A stretch of 64,000 nt of DNA, taken from NCBI GenBank assembly GCA_916610825.1, contig OU744449.1, positions 26,705,732-26,769,731 of the forward strand, read 5' to 3'. The position numbers and the translations under genes are program-made. Below, piece after piece: positions 1 to 9,958 of this stretch (positions are counted from its first letter, which is position 1; the number at the start of each line of letters is the position of its first letter). Under the pieces are notes generated by a model, which ran no database searches, had not been told where the DNA came from, and worked only from the letters and a program-made list of their open reading frames with translations. The stretch comes from Haliclystus octoradiatus (lineage: Eukaryota > Cnidaria > Staurozoa > Stauromedusae > Haliclystidae).

Positions 1-301
1 TTTGTCATTTCGACTCTCTTCGACTTTGTCGAACCAACAAAGTTGGATCGTTTGCCCATGCAGTCAAACGTAGTTGGATAGTCGATAATGGGTGCTAATC
101 GCCGTCTCGACTAGTCGAACGGACTGAAAAAGATTTTGATTCAAATCAAAAACAAAGTTTGCAAACAAGTAACACTTGAACTTAGCAATTCTCAGATTTT
201 CCAATCATTCATTATTGCTAGTTTAATACTAGAATACGTTTGTTATTATATTTATTGTTTATTGTTATTTGAACTAGTTTGTCTTATTATATTAAATTAA
301 A

Positions 302-571
302 ATGGATCATTTTGAACGAGAAAAGTATCCAAATGGATGTGGTATAAATGATAATTTTGATAATACAAATCCGTCAAATGTGTCTGATCATGAAGAAATA
401 TCAGAACACGAGGCAGATTACGGAGTATCGCCGAAAATGTTCTTTGCAGGTCAACGATCGAGCATGATGGAGGGGAGACAAGTAAAAATATCTTTCTCGC
501 AACAACAACAAAAAGGATATCATGGACTATTGTTTATAGAATTCACAGGTCCAATTTCATGTGTTTGGTAA
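302..571 (+). CDS. Unassigned short ORF, acidic N-terminus
   Basis: An 89-codon frame starts at an ATG in a fair context (taaaATGG). The first 45 residues are rich in Asp, Glu and Asn, including SDHEEISEHEADYG, and a Gln run follows. Acidic N-termini of this kind are found in piggyBac-type transposases and many nuclear proteins, but no transposase core follows in the window. A TTTGCAG|GTCAAC junction near 447 could be a splice site. I cannot assign a function, and chance is a real possibility. Confidence 0.2.
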   Translation: MDHFEREKYPNGCGINDNFDNTNPSNVSDHEEISEHEADYGVSPKMFFAGQRSSMMEGRQVKISFSQQQQKGYHGLLFIEFTGPISCVW

Positions 572-659
572 AATTTGTATATGCAATTGGATGTGAAAGT
601 CGACTTGTCGTTTGCCCACGCCCCGGGGGAGTAACTCCATATGGTTTGAGCAAATAAGT

Positions 660-830
660 GACTACTGATATTAGAACATCTTTAAAGCACAGAAATAATT
701 TACGGTACAGAGCTATGAATAGTAAAAATTCCCAAGATTGGCAAGATTACAGAGTTCAAAGGAATATCGTTAACTACCAACTGAGAAATGCTAGATTAAT
801 ATATAACAAGGAAAGATTTCAAAGCACTTC
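660..830 (+). mobile_element. LINE fragment (region between endonuclease and RT)
   Basis: The frame reads like the linker between endonuclease and reverse transcriptase of CR1/Jockey-type LINEs, where a Lys/Arg-rich segment with the pattern KHRNNLRYRA...W..Y...RN is typical. Key pieces are KHRNNLRYRA, SQDWQDYRVQRN and RNARLIYNKERF. Neither an EN nor an RT motif is found next to it, so it is a short relic. Confidence 0.5.
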
Positions 831-1254
831 AACGAGGTTTGGTATACGGGGACGTGTCAATTATTGAGAGTACCTTTTCATCGTCTTGTAAAATATTTAG
901 GGTACACATTTCATGATTTTCAAAATATTTGGGGTATTAGTTTTCAAAAAAAAATTATTTGCAGGTATCAATTTGAAAATAATGCTTAAAGAACATAAAA
1001 TGCTTTCTTCGCATTTGTCGATCATTTTCTGGGGTAGATATTTTGGTGTGAAAATATATTTGAGGTACCAATTTGGGATTAAAAATAATTTTTGGGGGGT
1101 ATTTTTAAATTCAAATTGGCACCCCTCCGTCCCTGAAGTTCTTGAGTTACCCCCTCCCCCCCGGGGCCCACGCATCCGACCGCGTCCGACTTTTGCCATC
1201 GACAAAGTCAAACCAACAAAGTTGGATCGTTTGCTCGGGCCTTAAGATGTCCTT

Positions 1255-1591
1255 TTTTAAAAAAAATTTTTGGGTATCTTCTTCATGATCTCAAACATTT
1301 GTATGGTCATCCTCCAAAAGTTCTATTTGAACAAAATCATTGGAGCAGAGTAAAAGTTACCCTTGGGTTTGCAATGGGCATTGTCATGAAGGGTCAATTG
1401 TGGTGCAGTTTTCGTCGTCCATCCTTTTATTTCCCTATGGCAAGGTAGATTGTAGATAGCGAGATGCAAACGGTCACCGTGTATATGATAATTGTCTATC
1501 ATCACCACTGCAACACATGGTTTTCTCAAAGCGTCACAAACAATCCATTTTCTCCTCGTTTTCATCATAAGAACAAAATCTCGATTGACAG
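1255..1591 (+). pseudogene. Exon-like frame ending at a splice donor, upstream of a MYND exon
   Basis: One plus-strand frame reads through about 110 codons (with pieces such as LHDLKHLYGHPPKVLFEQNH and VTLGFAMGIVMKG) to a donor-like ACAG|GTATAT at 1591/1592. It contains one in-frame TAG at about 1446. The last part recurs in the diverged copy near 19320-19352, again ending at AACAG|GTATAT. It could be a decayed exon of the gene carrying the MYND finger at 2011-2159. No family is recognised. Confidence 0.25.
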
Positions 1592-3093
1592 GTATATGAC
1601 TATTCAAGAAGCAAATGTTTTTACTTTTTTTATTTAAAACAATTCGGCGAAATATTTGCCAATTTGTTTATATTTGAAATTTAGCATTATGAATGTCTAT
1701 GATGTAGCTTAGTCTTCAAGGCTGTATGTTAGTGACACACATAGAGTGTTATATCTGTCGTTTATGGTGATAATAGTGTCGCTTGAAAATTATAACTGAT
1801 GTCGAAACGTTTCAGCTATACCATTGTATTCTTTGCCGATCTCGCATACTTCATAATTAATGTTTTATAAATAAGCTAAATAAAAATATCATTATTCGTT
1901 GAAAACTTTGCAAGGCATTCGAAAAATGTGAGCTACTTGCCTTTGTGCTCGTTCTTCCAATATTTAAATACTATAATTGTGGTAATTCATAATTTTGATT
2001 ATTGTAACAGATCAAGCAAATCACATGTGCCTCTGTGGTCAACCAGTCAGTATTCGATGCCTGCGATGTCATAGAAAAGGTTACTGCTCAACCGCATGTC
2101 AAGTATATGATTCAATTGATCATAAAAGAAAATGCTCTGTATTACCAAACATACATTGAAGATAACCATCGTTTGAACATCGATGATTTTATTTTGATAG
2201 TAAATCTCTTTGAGATCATCTGCTTATGTATTCATTCAACTAATAGCCTTTTTGTAACAATTCACCGCAAAATTCATCAGTAATATTTCTATTAGTTCGT
2301 TCTACTCATCTTTAATGTAGTGTACAGCAGCCGTTGTGGAGATAATAAAATTTAAAAATGTATAGCAACAACAACAACAAGATCTTCCATTTATTTGTAA
2401 ACGCCAAATATTTTCTTTCTCGTTTCTCACGGAGATTACTAATGAAAGATCGCCAATTAAACGTTGAGTATTAATAACATCAAAATATTTTATTCGCCAC
2501 TGATGAATTTAGCTGTGAAATAACTATAAATATATATCATTAAAATTATTAATAGCTGCGCTGGATCGCAAAGATGTTATATTTATTATCTTTGGATTAT
2601 TCTCATAGATCAACTATTGTATATTATGTTGACACATCAAACAAAAAAATTAATATCTTTAAAATAGGGGTTTTGCATTGTACAGAAAAATCATGTTTCT
2701 TTAAAAAAACAAATAAAATATTATAGGCGAATAAAAATGTACACTATAGTTATACAACTCTTTATTTAATCATCAAAAAAAATATTCTAAAAAGATGATT
2801 TGTTCTCATTTATGATTTTGTCTGTGTGAATTTTGTAAAAAATCTTTATTCTATATAGCTAGTTAGATTTGACAGGAAGGATTCCACAGACTTAATTTTC
2901 CGTCCATTTTTTTGTATAATAGTCATCGTTCACAGATGAAATCATACTTAATGGGCAGCTGTACGTTTTAGACGATCATCATCAGACATATCTTGAATGC
3001 AAAAAATACGGATAACATCTTGCCCAGCACACAATTATATTCTAGACTTTTTTCAACTTCCAAGACATTTTGATGAACCATTCAAACAATCTC
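1480..3093. repeat. Left part of a locus duplicated at 19200-20350
   Basis: Short blocks align in order with 19200-20220. They include the exon-like end near 1590, a block around 1683-1760 with GTTAGTGACACACATAG, a block around 1805-1860 with AAACGTTTCAGCTATA, and a block around 2940-3060 with CTTGAATGCAAAAAATAC. The gypsy element interrupts the copy here. The sequence resumes after it at 7844, matching 20220 onward. This is an old, heavily diverged duplication rather than a recent one. Confidence 0.6.
2011..2159 (+). CDS. Terminal exon encoding a MYND-type zinc finger
   Basis: After a clean acceptor (ATTATTGTAACAG) the frame encodes a C-terminal MYND finger and then a TGA at 2157-2159. The ligand order is C-x-C-x7-C-x2-C-x4-YC-x3-C-x7-H-x3-C, with YCSTACQ and DHKRKC the clearest parts. 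MYND fingers bind two zinc ions and usually recognise proline-rich partner peptides. The first cysteine pair has one residue between the cysteines instead of the usual two, which may weaken zinc binding or signal decay. The exon starts in split-codon phase, so upstream coding exons are needed. Only 1255-1591 is a candidate for one. The parent protein cannot be named. Confidence 0.5.
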
Positions 3094-3270
3094 TGATATA
3101 TGATAATATGACATCATTGCGTTTCAGTCTAGCTAATACATAGATATAATATTACAGATTCCTTAATCCGATTACATAAACAGTCTTGAGTTGAGTTTTG
3201 AAGGTCACGGACGTTTTTTATGAGTTATTGCCTTTCCTTAATTTCTTTCGTTATAATACAACACATAACA
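3094..3270 (+). repeat. 5' LTR of the gypsy element (177 bp)
   Basis: It starts TGATATATGATAATATGAC and ends ACAACACATAACA. It is identical by eye to 7667-7843 and 8130-8306. Confidence 0.93.
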
Positions 3271-3271
3271 T

Positions 3272-3283
3272 TGGCGACGAGGT
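3272..3283 (+). promoter_or_regulatory. Primer-binding site of the gypsy element
   Basis: TGGCGACGAGG lies one base after the 5' LTR. From memory it is complementary to the 3' end of animal tRNA-Ser(GCU), including CCA. The sequence and position are seen; the tRNA assignment is inferred. Confidence 0.65.
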
Positions 3284-3358
3284 ATATTTATTTAATTGTT
3301 ACGAACCCACATCATCATCCCGTATTTTGGTCGGTAAGTCATTCACGTTGTCATTAGC

Positions 3359-6300
3359 ATGTCTGATTTCAAAGGCTTACCATGTGAGTTTATGCCGTGT
3401 CCCGGTGAACCAACAATCCCGTGGACTCAATGGATAACAATATTCGAGGTATATGTAGAAAGAAAGGAACTAAATTTGCTTCAGCAAAAACAACGACACA
3501 GTAACACAACAACACCGCTAATAGACAACGCTATTTCGTCGAACAACGAAGGGGGCCAGCAACCACCAAAATTGTTCACAGACAAGGCCCGTAACTTGGA
3601 CTTGTTTGCATGTCTAGGAGCAGAAGGTCAGCGACAGATCTTAGGTACACCAAACGCTACAGAATGGGACAGAACACATGAAACATTTAAAAAACAATGC
3701 GAAGATTTATTCAAACCGACAGTGAACAGACGACTTGCATTAAAAAAATTTCGTGAACGACAGCAACGACAAGACGAGACCATAGACCACTGGACAGCCG
3801 AATTAAGGATATTAGCAAAAGACTGTGACCTTTCTACAACAGCCGCTGAGAACAATGCACTGGCTGATAATATCGTATTGAATTGTTATGATAAAGAGGT
3901 ACAGAAGAGACTTTTTGCAGAGCATGATAAGTCTGATTTAACAGTGATCATAGATTTCATTCGTGCACATGAAACCGCAAAAAAGGACAGCGCTCAACTT
4001 CACTCAACGGCGGTGAGTGCGATATCCGGATATAAGTCAAACAGACGCGGTAATCACCATAGTAACAAACAACGAAACACAACGGCTGAAAACAAGAAGC
4101 ACGATAACGGTGATCGTAAGAACAACAACAGCAACAATAATAGCACGAACACTGACAATAAAAAATGTTTAGGATGTGGCCAAGAAGGTCATTTCCACGG
4201 AAATAGTAATTGTCCTGCAAAAGGCAAAGTGTGTGACAACTGTGGCATATCCAATCATTTTTCTAGAGTTTGCAAGAAACCTAGAAACACCCCAAATGCA
4301 AGCCAGCGCACCCTAACAATTGGCCATATTAGTTTACCCGATAACAAGATCAACATGCAAGTCCAACTTAAGTCAGTCAGTGGGACACACCCTAAAGTAA
4401 TTAACACTACTTTAATGGCAGACACAGGTGCAGACGTATCAACATTAACAGAACATTTGTATAATCAGCATTTTTCATCTATTGCATTAACACCAAACAA
4501 TTTAACATTACATAACTTTGATTCTTCAGTTGTATCTAACGTGCTAGGTACAATTTCGTTGCATATGACGTACATGGCAACCAAAACAGCTATTGTTAAA
4601 TTCTTCATTGTACGAGGCACAGAGGTATCCGTACTTGGAATCAATGACTTGGCAACACTAGGTGTTCAAATTGACCCAGCTAACAAGGTCATCAACAGCG
4701 TCAACAGCAGAGATCAAGATACAGCAGCAGTTCTAGAGCCAGATGAACTCCTCACATCATTAACACATGAATTTCCTGATCTCTTTCAAGACAACCTGGG
4801 AAAGGTACCTGACTACAAACACAAAATCATTCTACGAGAGGGGTCAACACCCAAGAGATTTGGCCTACGTCGACCTGCAATCGCACTTCGAGAAGCAGCA
4901 GCCAAAGCAGTTCAAGAATTCCTTGACGCAGACATAATCGAGCAAATTGAAAGATCAGAGTATGTCCACCCCGCCCATTTTGTTTGGAAGAAAGACAAGA
5001 AGGAAGCAAGACTAACAGTTGACTTCAAAGGCGGTCTTAACAACGACGTCATACCACAAACACACCCTGTTCCACTGATAAGTGACATACTCGATAATGT
5101 GGGCGACGATAAATATTTCTCAAAGTTAGATATTTCGAACGCCTACTACCATCTTGAACTAGATGAAGAGTCACGCCCACTAACAGCATTCATAACAGAA
5201 AGCCATGGTCTCTGCCAATTCAAACGGGCACCCATGGGTCTCATCGACTCAGGCTCAGCATTTCAGAGAGAGATTGAAAAAGCGGTACAAGGTATCCCCG
5301 GTGTCCATGCCTACAGCGATGACATCTTAGTCAGAGGAAGAACAAGAAAAGAGCATGACGCACGCCTACGCATGGCTCTTGAACAACTACAAGCTAAAAT
5401 CCTCAGGTTGAAGAAAAGTAAAATCACAGTAGCTCAAAAAGAAACTACACTTTTGGGGCATAACATCAAAGCTACACCAAGCGGAACAGTTATTTCACCC
5501 GATCCTAAAAACATATTGGCAATACAATCACTTAGAAGTCCAGAAAACGCTAACGAAATCCAGCAATTTCTTGGGTCTTGCCAATACTATGCCCCCTTCA
5601 TTAGAGACTACGCATCACTGACAGAACCTCTAAAAGTGTTGACAAGAAAGAATGCATCATTCGAATGGTCCGATTTATGCCAAACGTCGTTTGCAGTGCT
5701 GAAGGCTAGAATAACATCACCAGAAGTACTGATACCGTTCGACCCAAGACTCCAGACACAAGTCACCACTGATGCATCAGACGTAGGTGTAGGGGCAATG
5801 CTTTCCCAAATACACAATGGGGCAGAAAGACCTGTAGCGTTCGCATCAAAGACACTATCAAGTTCTGAGAGAAATTACTCCACTCCTGAAAGAGAAGCAT
5901 TAGCATGTGTTTGGGCATGCGAACATTTTGAAAAATACTTGATGGGCCGACATTTCCTACTAAAGACTGATCAGATATCGCTCACAACGCTCTTAACTCG
6001 ATTCCCATCAAAGCGATCGTCGAGAAAGATCAGCCGATGGTATGATCGCCTGCGCTGTTTTGACTATGACATTGAGCATGTAAAAGGAAAGAACAATGAA
6101 TTTGCAGACATGCTGTCAAGATTAGGCACATCACTTAAACCAGATGAAGTATCAACTCTTCAAAATGACGACGACAACATCATAATTGCATCTCTACTAC
6201 ACCCAACACATGTTACTGCTGACGAATTTATTGCATCTACTAATGATGATAAAGATATCCAATTGGTTCGAAAATACATTTCAACATCATGGCCAGCCAA

Positions 6301-7519
6301 ACGACAACTATCAGGAAACATGAGATATTACTTTACCATAAGAGAAGAATTATCTTTTCACGACGCATGCCTGTTCAGACAAGAACGCCTGGTCGTGCCA
6401 AGAAGTATACAACCTCAAATACTTGACTTATTACATTCTGGCCATCCAGGAATCACACGAATGACACAACTCTACAATGATGCGTACTATTGGCCTGGTG
6501 GCACTAACAGAATTACACAGTATGTTCAAACCTGCATTGGCTGTGCTGCTGTAGGTAAATCATCAAAGCCACAAACAGTTCCTGTCGCAGCTATAGAGAA
6601 GCCAAGCAAACCATGGAAGAAACTCGCTATTGACATCACTGGCCCATTCCACACGGTGCCCAAACATCAACGATTCATTGTATCGATCGTCGACTACTTT
6701 AGCAATTTCCCGGAAGTGTTTCTCACAGATGACGTCACCTCCCCGAGAGTGATCACCTGGCTAAACGACCTGTTCTCCAGATACGGCAATCCAGACACAA
6801 TCGTCTCCGACAATGGACCACAATTTAAAAGTTGTGAGTTTACTCAATATCTTAAAAACAAGAACATCAAACAAAAAGCCACAGCTGTGTACAATCCAGC
6901 AGAAAATGGACTCGTCGAAGTTTTTAATCGAAGCCTGAAACAAGGAACCCAAATTATTACTGCAGAAGGTGGATCATTTAAAACTGGAATACTTCGATTA
7001 TTGGCTTCTTATCGCGCAACCGCACCAAACAATGGTGTTTCACCTTCAGAACTCATGTTTGGATGGAAGATACGCAGTGACTCTGACATACGAAACCAAG
7101 AACTATTCACTACAGCGTTCAACACAACAAAACCATCACTCTCGCTCGAAGAAAGAGACAAAGCAGTGAAGGAAAGGTTCAAGGCAACAAACTATGGAGA
7201 GAACAGAAATGACTCTAACAAAAGTCATTTCATTCAAGGAGACCTGGTCCGTTGTAAGAAGCCTAAAGCCCAAGTACTAAAAGGTCAATCACCATACAGT
7301 CAACCAAGAACTATTACAAAAGTTCTAGGCAAGTATAGCTACGAATTATCTGATGGTCAAACATGGAACGCTCGAAAGCTAATTAAACACAGACAAGCAT
7401 TACCACTTGAAGATTTCACCATTGAAGAAGACATACATCAGCAGACAACGCAAGCTAACGATAGACGCTACCCACGACGTATCAATGCTGGAAGACCTCC
7501 ACTTAGACTTGGATACTAA
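3359..7519 (+). CDS. Gag-Pol polyprotein of the Ty3/gypsy element
   Basis: One frame of 1386 codons. Parts in order: Gag; two CCHC zinc knuckles (from about residue 270, CLGCGQEGHFHGNSNC and a second CDNCGISNHFSRVC); aspartic protease with DTGADV (about 355); reverse transcriptase with YSDD (about 652); RNase H with TDAS (about 804); integrase HHCC (about 1026-1066); and a D-D-35-E core (D1092, D1151, E1187). The C-terminus has a GPY/F-like stretch (SPYSQPRTITKV) and no evident chromodomain. The single gag-pol frame and Ser-type primer site fit metazoan clades such as Mag, which I infer only loosely. The product makes particles and copies and integrates the element. There is no envelope frame. 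Confidence 0.95.
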   Translation: MSDFKGLPCEFMPCPGEPTIPWTQWITIFEVYVERKELNLLQQKQRHSNTTTPLIDNAISSNNEGGQQPPKLFTDKARNLDLFACLGAEGQRQILGTPNATEWDRTHETFKKQCEDLFKPTVNRRLALKKFRERQQRQDETIDHWTAELRILAKDCDLSTTAAENNALADNIVLNCYDKEVQKRLFAEHDKSDLTVIIDFIRAHETAKKDSAQLHSTAVSAISGYKSNRRGNHHSNKQRNTTAENKKHDNGDRKNNNSNNNSTNTDNKKCLGCGQEGHFHGNSNCPAKGKVCDNCGISNHFSRVCKKPRNTPNASQRTLTIGHISLPDNKINMQVQLKSVSGTHPKVINTTLMADTGADVSTLTEHLYNQHFSSIALTPNNLTLHNFDSSVVSNVLGTISLHMTYMATKTAIVKFFIVRGTEVSVLGINDLATLGVQIDPANKVINSVNSRDQDTAAVLEPDELLTSLTHEFPDLFQDNLGKVPDYKHKIILREGSTPKRFGLRRPAIALREAAAKAVQEFLDADIIEQIERSEYVHPAHFVWKKDKKEARLTVDFKGGLNNDVIPQTHPVPLISDILDNVGDDKYFSKLDISNAYYHLELDEESRPLTAFITESHGLCQFKRAPMGLIDSGSAFQREIEKAVQGIPGVHAYSDDILVRGRTRKEHDARLRMALEQLQAKILRLKKSKITVAQKETTLLGHNIKATPSGTVISPDPKNILAIQSLRSPENANEIQQFLGSCQYYAPFIRDYASLTEPLKVLTRKNASFEWSDLCQTSFAVLKARITSPEVLIPFDPRLQTQVTTDASDVGVGAMLSQIHNGAERPVAFASKTLSSSERNYSTPEREALACVWACEHFEKYLMGRHFLLKTDQISLTTLLTRFPSKRSSRKISRWYDRLRCFDYDIEHVKGKNNEFADMLSRLGTSLKPDEVSTLQNDDDNIIIASLLHPTHVTADEFIASTNDDKDIQLVRKYISTSWPAKRQLSGNMRYYFTIREELSFHDACLFRQERLVVPRSIQPQILDLLHSGHPGITRMTQLYNDAYYWPGGTNRITQYVQTCIGCAAVGKSSKPQTVPVAAIEKPSKPWKKLAIDITGPFHTVPKHQRFIVSIVDYFSNFPEVFLTDDVTSPRVITWLNDLFSRYGNPDTIVSDNGPQFKSCEFTQYLKNKNIKQKATAVYNPAENGLVEVFNRSLKQGTQIITAEGGSFKTGILRLLASYRATAPNNGVSPSELMFGWKIRSDSDIRNQELFTTAFNTTKPSLSLEERDKAVKERFKATNYGENRNDSNKSHFIQGDLVRCKKPKAQVLKGQSPYSQPRTITKVLGKYSYELSDGQTWNARKLIKHRQALPLEDFTIEEDIHQQTTQANDRRYPRRINAGRPPLRLGY

Positions 7520-7654
7520 AGCATTAACTAGAAACTAAAACTAGAAATCTATTAGTATTTGACATTACGTTAAAACATAATTAATTAACAAGAATAAATA
7601 ACATTTAGAGATTTCAGATTGATACCCATTTGCAGCATAACTATTAACTAATTA

Positions 7655-7666
7655 ACGAAGGGGTAA
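7655..7666 (+). promoter_or_regulatory. Polypurine tract of the gypsy element
   Basis: ACGAAGGGGTAA sits directly against the 3' LTR and has the expected position for plus-strand priming. The purine core is GAAGGGG. Confidence 0.6.
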
Positions 7667-7843
7667 TGATATATGATAATATGACATCATTGCGTTTCAG
7701 TCTAGCTAATACATAGATATAATATTACAGATTCCTTAATCCGATTACATAAACAGTCTTGAGTTGAGTTTTGAAGGTCACGGACGTTTTTTATGAGTTA
7801 TTGCCTTTCCTTAATTTCTTTCGTTATAATACAACACATAACA
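7667..7843 (+). repeat. 3' LTR of the gypsy element (177 bp)
   Basis: Identical by eye to the 5' LTR. It is followed directly by duplicated host sequence beginning GTTTGTATAATCCTGG. Confidence 0.93.
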
Positions 7844-8129
7844 GTTTGTATAATCCTGGTTTTGGAATATGTTGATCATCACCACTGTCATGTCAAAACA
7901 TCTTATTCGCGTAAGTAAATCATTATCATCGAAGAATTTGAATACAAAAACTGTTCCTATATTTCTTTGCATCTTTGCTCTAGGTTTGACTCTTGAGTAT
8001 AGAGTTTTTTTTCATTTCTGCATGTTTCCATTTCGACTTTGTAACCGATTTTTTTTTTCAAGTAATATGCTTTTATATGATCTATGATAATGATATGATA
8101 ATATGATATGGTATGGTATGATATGGTAA

Positions 8130-8306
8130 TGATATATGATAATATGACATCATTGCGTTTCAGTCTAGCTAATACATAGATATAATATTACAGATTCCTT
8201 AATCCGATTACATAAACAGTCTTGAGTTGAGTTTTGAAGGTCACGGACGTTTTTTATGAGTTATTGCCTTTCCTTAATTTCTTTCGTTATAATACAACAC
8301 ATAACA
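8130..8306 (+). repeat. Third copy of the gypsy LTR
   Basis: A 177-bp LTR without adjoining internal sequence, identical by eye to the other two. It is the head of the second duplication unit. Confidence 0.92.
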
Positions 8307-8689
8307 GTTTGTATAATCCTGGTTTTGGAATATGTTGATCATCACCACTGTCATGTCAAAACATCTTATTCGCGTAAGTAAATCATTATCATCGAAGAAT
8401 TTGAATACAAAAACTGTTCCTATATTTCTTTGCATCTTTACTCTAGGTTTGACTCTTGAGTATAGAGTTTTTTTTCATTTCTGCATGTTTCCATTTCGAC
8501 TTTGTAACCGATTTTTTTTTCAAGTAATATGCTTTTATATGATCTTTATCGAGCATGAAACTTTGACATGATATAATACGGTTCCTCGCAAAGGTAACAT
8601 AACAAAATTCAATTAAGTGAGCTAAAAATGTATAGGTATAGAATAAAATGTAAATCAAAATACCAAATCTTTCAATTTATTCTCAAATA

Positions 8690-8970
8690 TTTGACTGATA
8701 TCACTGACAGATACTACATCTGATAGCATATCCAATCACTTAATATTAAACGTTAGAGCTTCTTTGACTCCATACAGACCTTATTTATTATTTAAAATTA
8801 TAAATGGCTATTTAGATCTTGATAGAAATTTAACTTTTAAATTTACTCCACATGGTAGAGTTGAGGTACCCTATTGCAATTCTGAAATCGCATCACCATT
8901 CGTTTGCTTTGAGGGCCATCAAAGCATATAACCTGCTTCAACTTGACACAAAGCAAACGAAGAACATAAT
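8690..8970 (+). mobile_element. Possible LINE ORF2 C-terminal fragment
   Basis: One frame reads RASLTPYRPYLLFKIINGYL and goes on to a stop. The LFKIINGYLD pattern matches the segment after the RT domain of CR1/L2/Rex-like LINEs (L.YKIINGL.D). No RT active site is present nearby. The rest of 8546-9950 shows nothing I can assign. Confidence 0.35.
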
Positions 8971-9958
8971 TCAAAAGAGCAATCGAAAATGAACCGGTCG
9001 ATAAATGTTTGTACTTTAGCATTTCAACTATGTAATATATTTACTATATTCCATTTTAACTTATAAAACGCATTCCCATGTTGTTCAGTTTAATTATATA
9101 CCATATTACATTACATATTATGTATGTCTACTTTCAAGCTATCATGCAAACTATGACGTTGCTATTATTGTGTAGATGTTTGTTCTTCCAACTGTCCAAA
9201 GTTTTGTAATTTTACCTTAGTAAACATTTCTAAAATTTAAACATTTTTGAAATTTGAAGAAAAGCGAAAATCTGTTGAAATAAATTTAAACAAAATAGTT
9301 AAATAAATGAATAAATGTATTTATTATCAACTGCTTTACCGAATGTTAGACTGCTCAATGCCGCAGAGCGTGTAGTATAATTGAAAATTGCCTTTAAATC
9401 AGACATTCATATCAAGTGATTGTCTGCTCCGTGGTATTGTTAGTACTAATTTCTATTGTAATATTTGTAACCTCTTGAGAATCAATTCAGTTATTCGAAC
9501 TGAGAATCATATGATTGTCAAATAACTTCAAGACGGCGCGTCGCATGACAAATATTTAGCAAGATGATTCGGAATGATTTATAATAACAAAACATCAAAG
9601 CTCGTGCATAATGAACATCACGAAGACATTACTTTCCAGGTAAACTGCTTTCATCATTACTGGAAGAATAGTTAATTGTATCGTTCATATACAGTGGAGG
9701 AATTAATTATTTTATGTATACGAAAACCACATTGCTAACAGCTCACAAGTGCGGAAAACCTAGAAATGAGCATCTATATAATCCAACATACTCAACTTTT
9801 ACAATTTTAAAGTTAATCTACATATGATAATAATTTATTCGAGTCTTCATATTTTACAAATTGCACCGAGAAGAATCAGCAATAGCTTTCTGCTGTCAAT
9901 TTCTTTCGTATATGAAATAATGATACTATAGAATGTATACTATGTTTACGATCAAAAG

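Larger units (their letters stand above)
1..1240. repeat. Repeat-rich block with a direct repeat at both ends
   Basis: A motif reading AACCAACAAAGTTGGATCG followed by TTTGC occurs near the left edge (about 33-56) and again at about 1212-1235, in the same orientation. A related TCGTTTGCCCAYGC motif also occurs near 608. The left copy is itself partly palindromic (CTTTGT...ACAAAG). Between the copies lie a short ORF (302-571), a LINE fragment (660-830) and C/G-rich runs near 1140-1175. The block may be one composite mobile element, but no TIR or TSD can be fixed because the left end may lie outside the window. Confidence 0.35.
3094..7843 (+). mobile_element. Ty3/gypsy LTR retrotransposon, looks whole
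   Basis: A 4750-bp element bounded by two 177-bp LTRs (TG...CA) that I find identical by eye. It has a primer-binding site one base after the 5' LTR, a single long gag-pol frame and a purine tract just before the 3' LTR. Identical LTRs mean a very young insertion. It looks whole, with no break seen. No obvious target-site duplication is visible (left flank ...AATCTC, right flank GTTTGT...), which suggests recombination or deletion at the edge. The diverged, empty copy of the same locus near 20200 gives the pre-insertion state. Confidence 0.95.
7667..8545 (+). repeat. Tandem duplication of LTR plus host flank
   Basis: The unit 7667-8083 (LTR plus 240 bp of flank) recurs at 8130-8545 (LTR plus 239 bp). 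I see one base substitution (GCTC versus ACTC near 7979/8442) and a T-run length change. The 46-bp join is low-complexity TATGATAATG-type DNA resembling the first bases of the LTR. The third LTR is preceded by GGTAA, like the base sequence before the 3' LTR. This is either a very recent tandem duplication or two haplotypes (full element and solo LTR) joined during assembly. Confidence 0.9.

Noticed and set aside
913-1245. Overlapping 104- and 110-codon ORFs on both strands
   Set aside because: Low-complexity translation through G/C and A/T runs; no domain.
1323-1607. 94-codon minus-strand ORF
   Set aside because: It overlaps the better-supported plus-strand exon-like frame, has no recognised domain, and is not kept in the paralogous copy.
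2966-3000. Hammerhead motif on the minus strand (CTGATGATGATCG...AAAACGTAC), also near 20062-20095
   Set aside because: Only CTGATGA fits. Stem II does not close, GAAAC is AAAAC, and stem I does not pair. The two copies match because the loci are duplicated.
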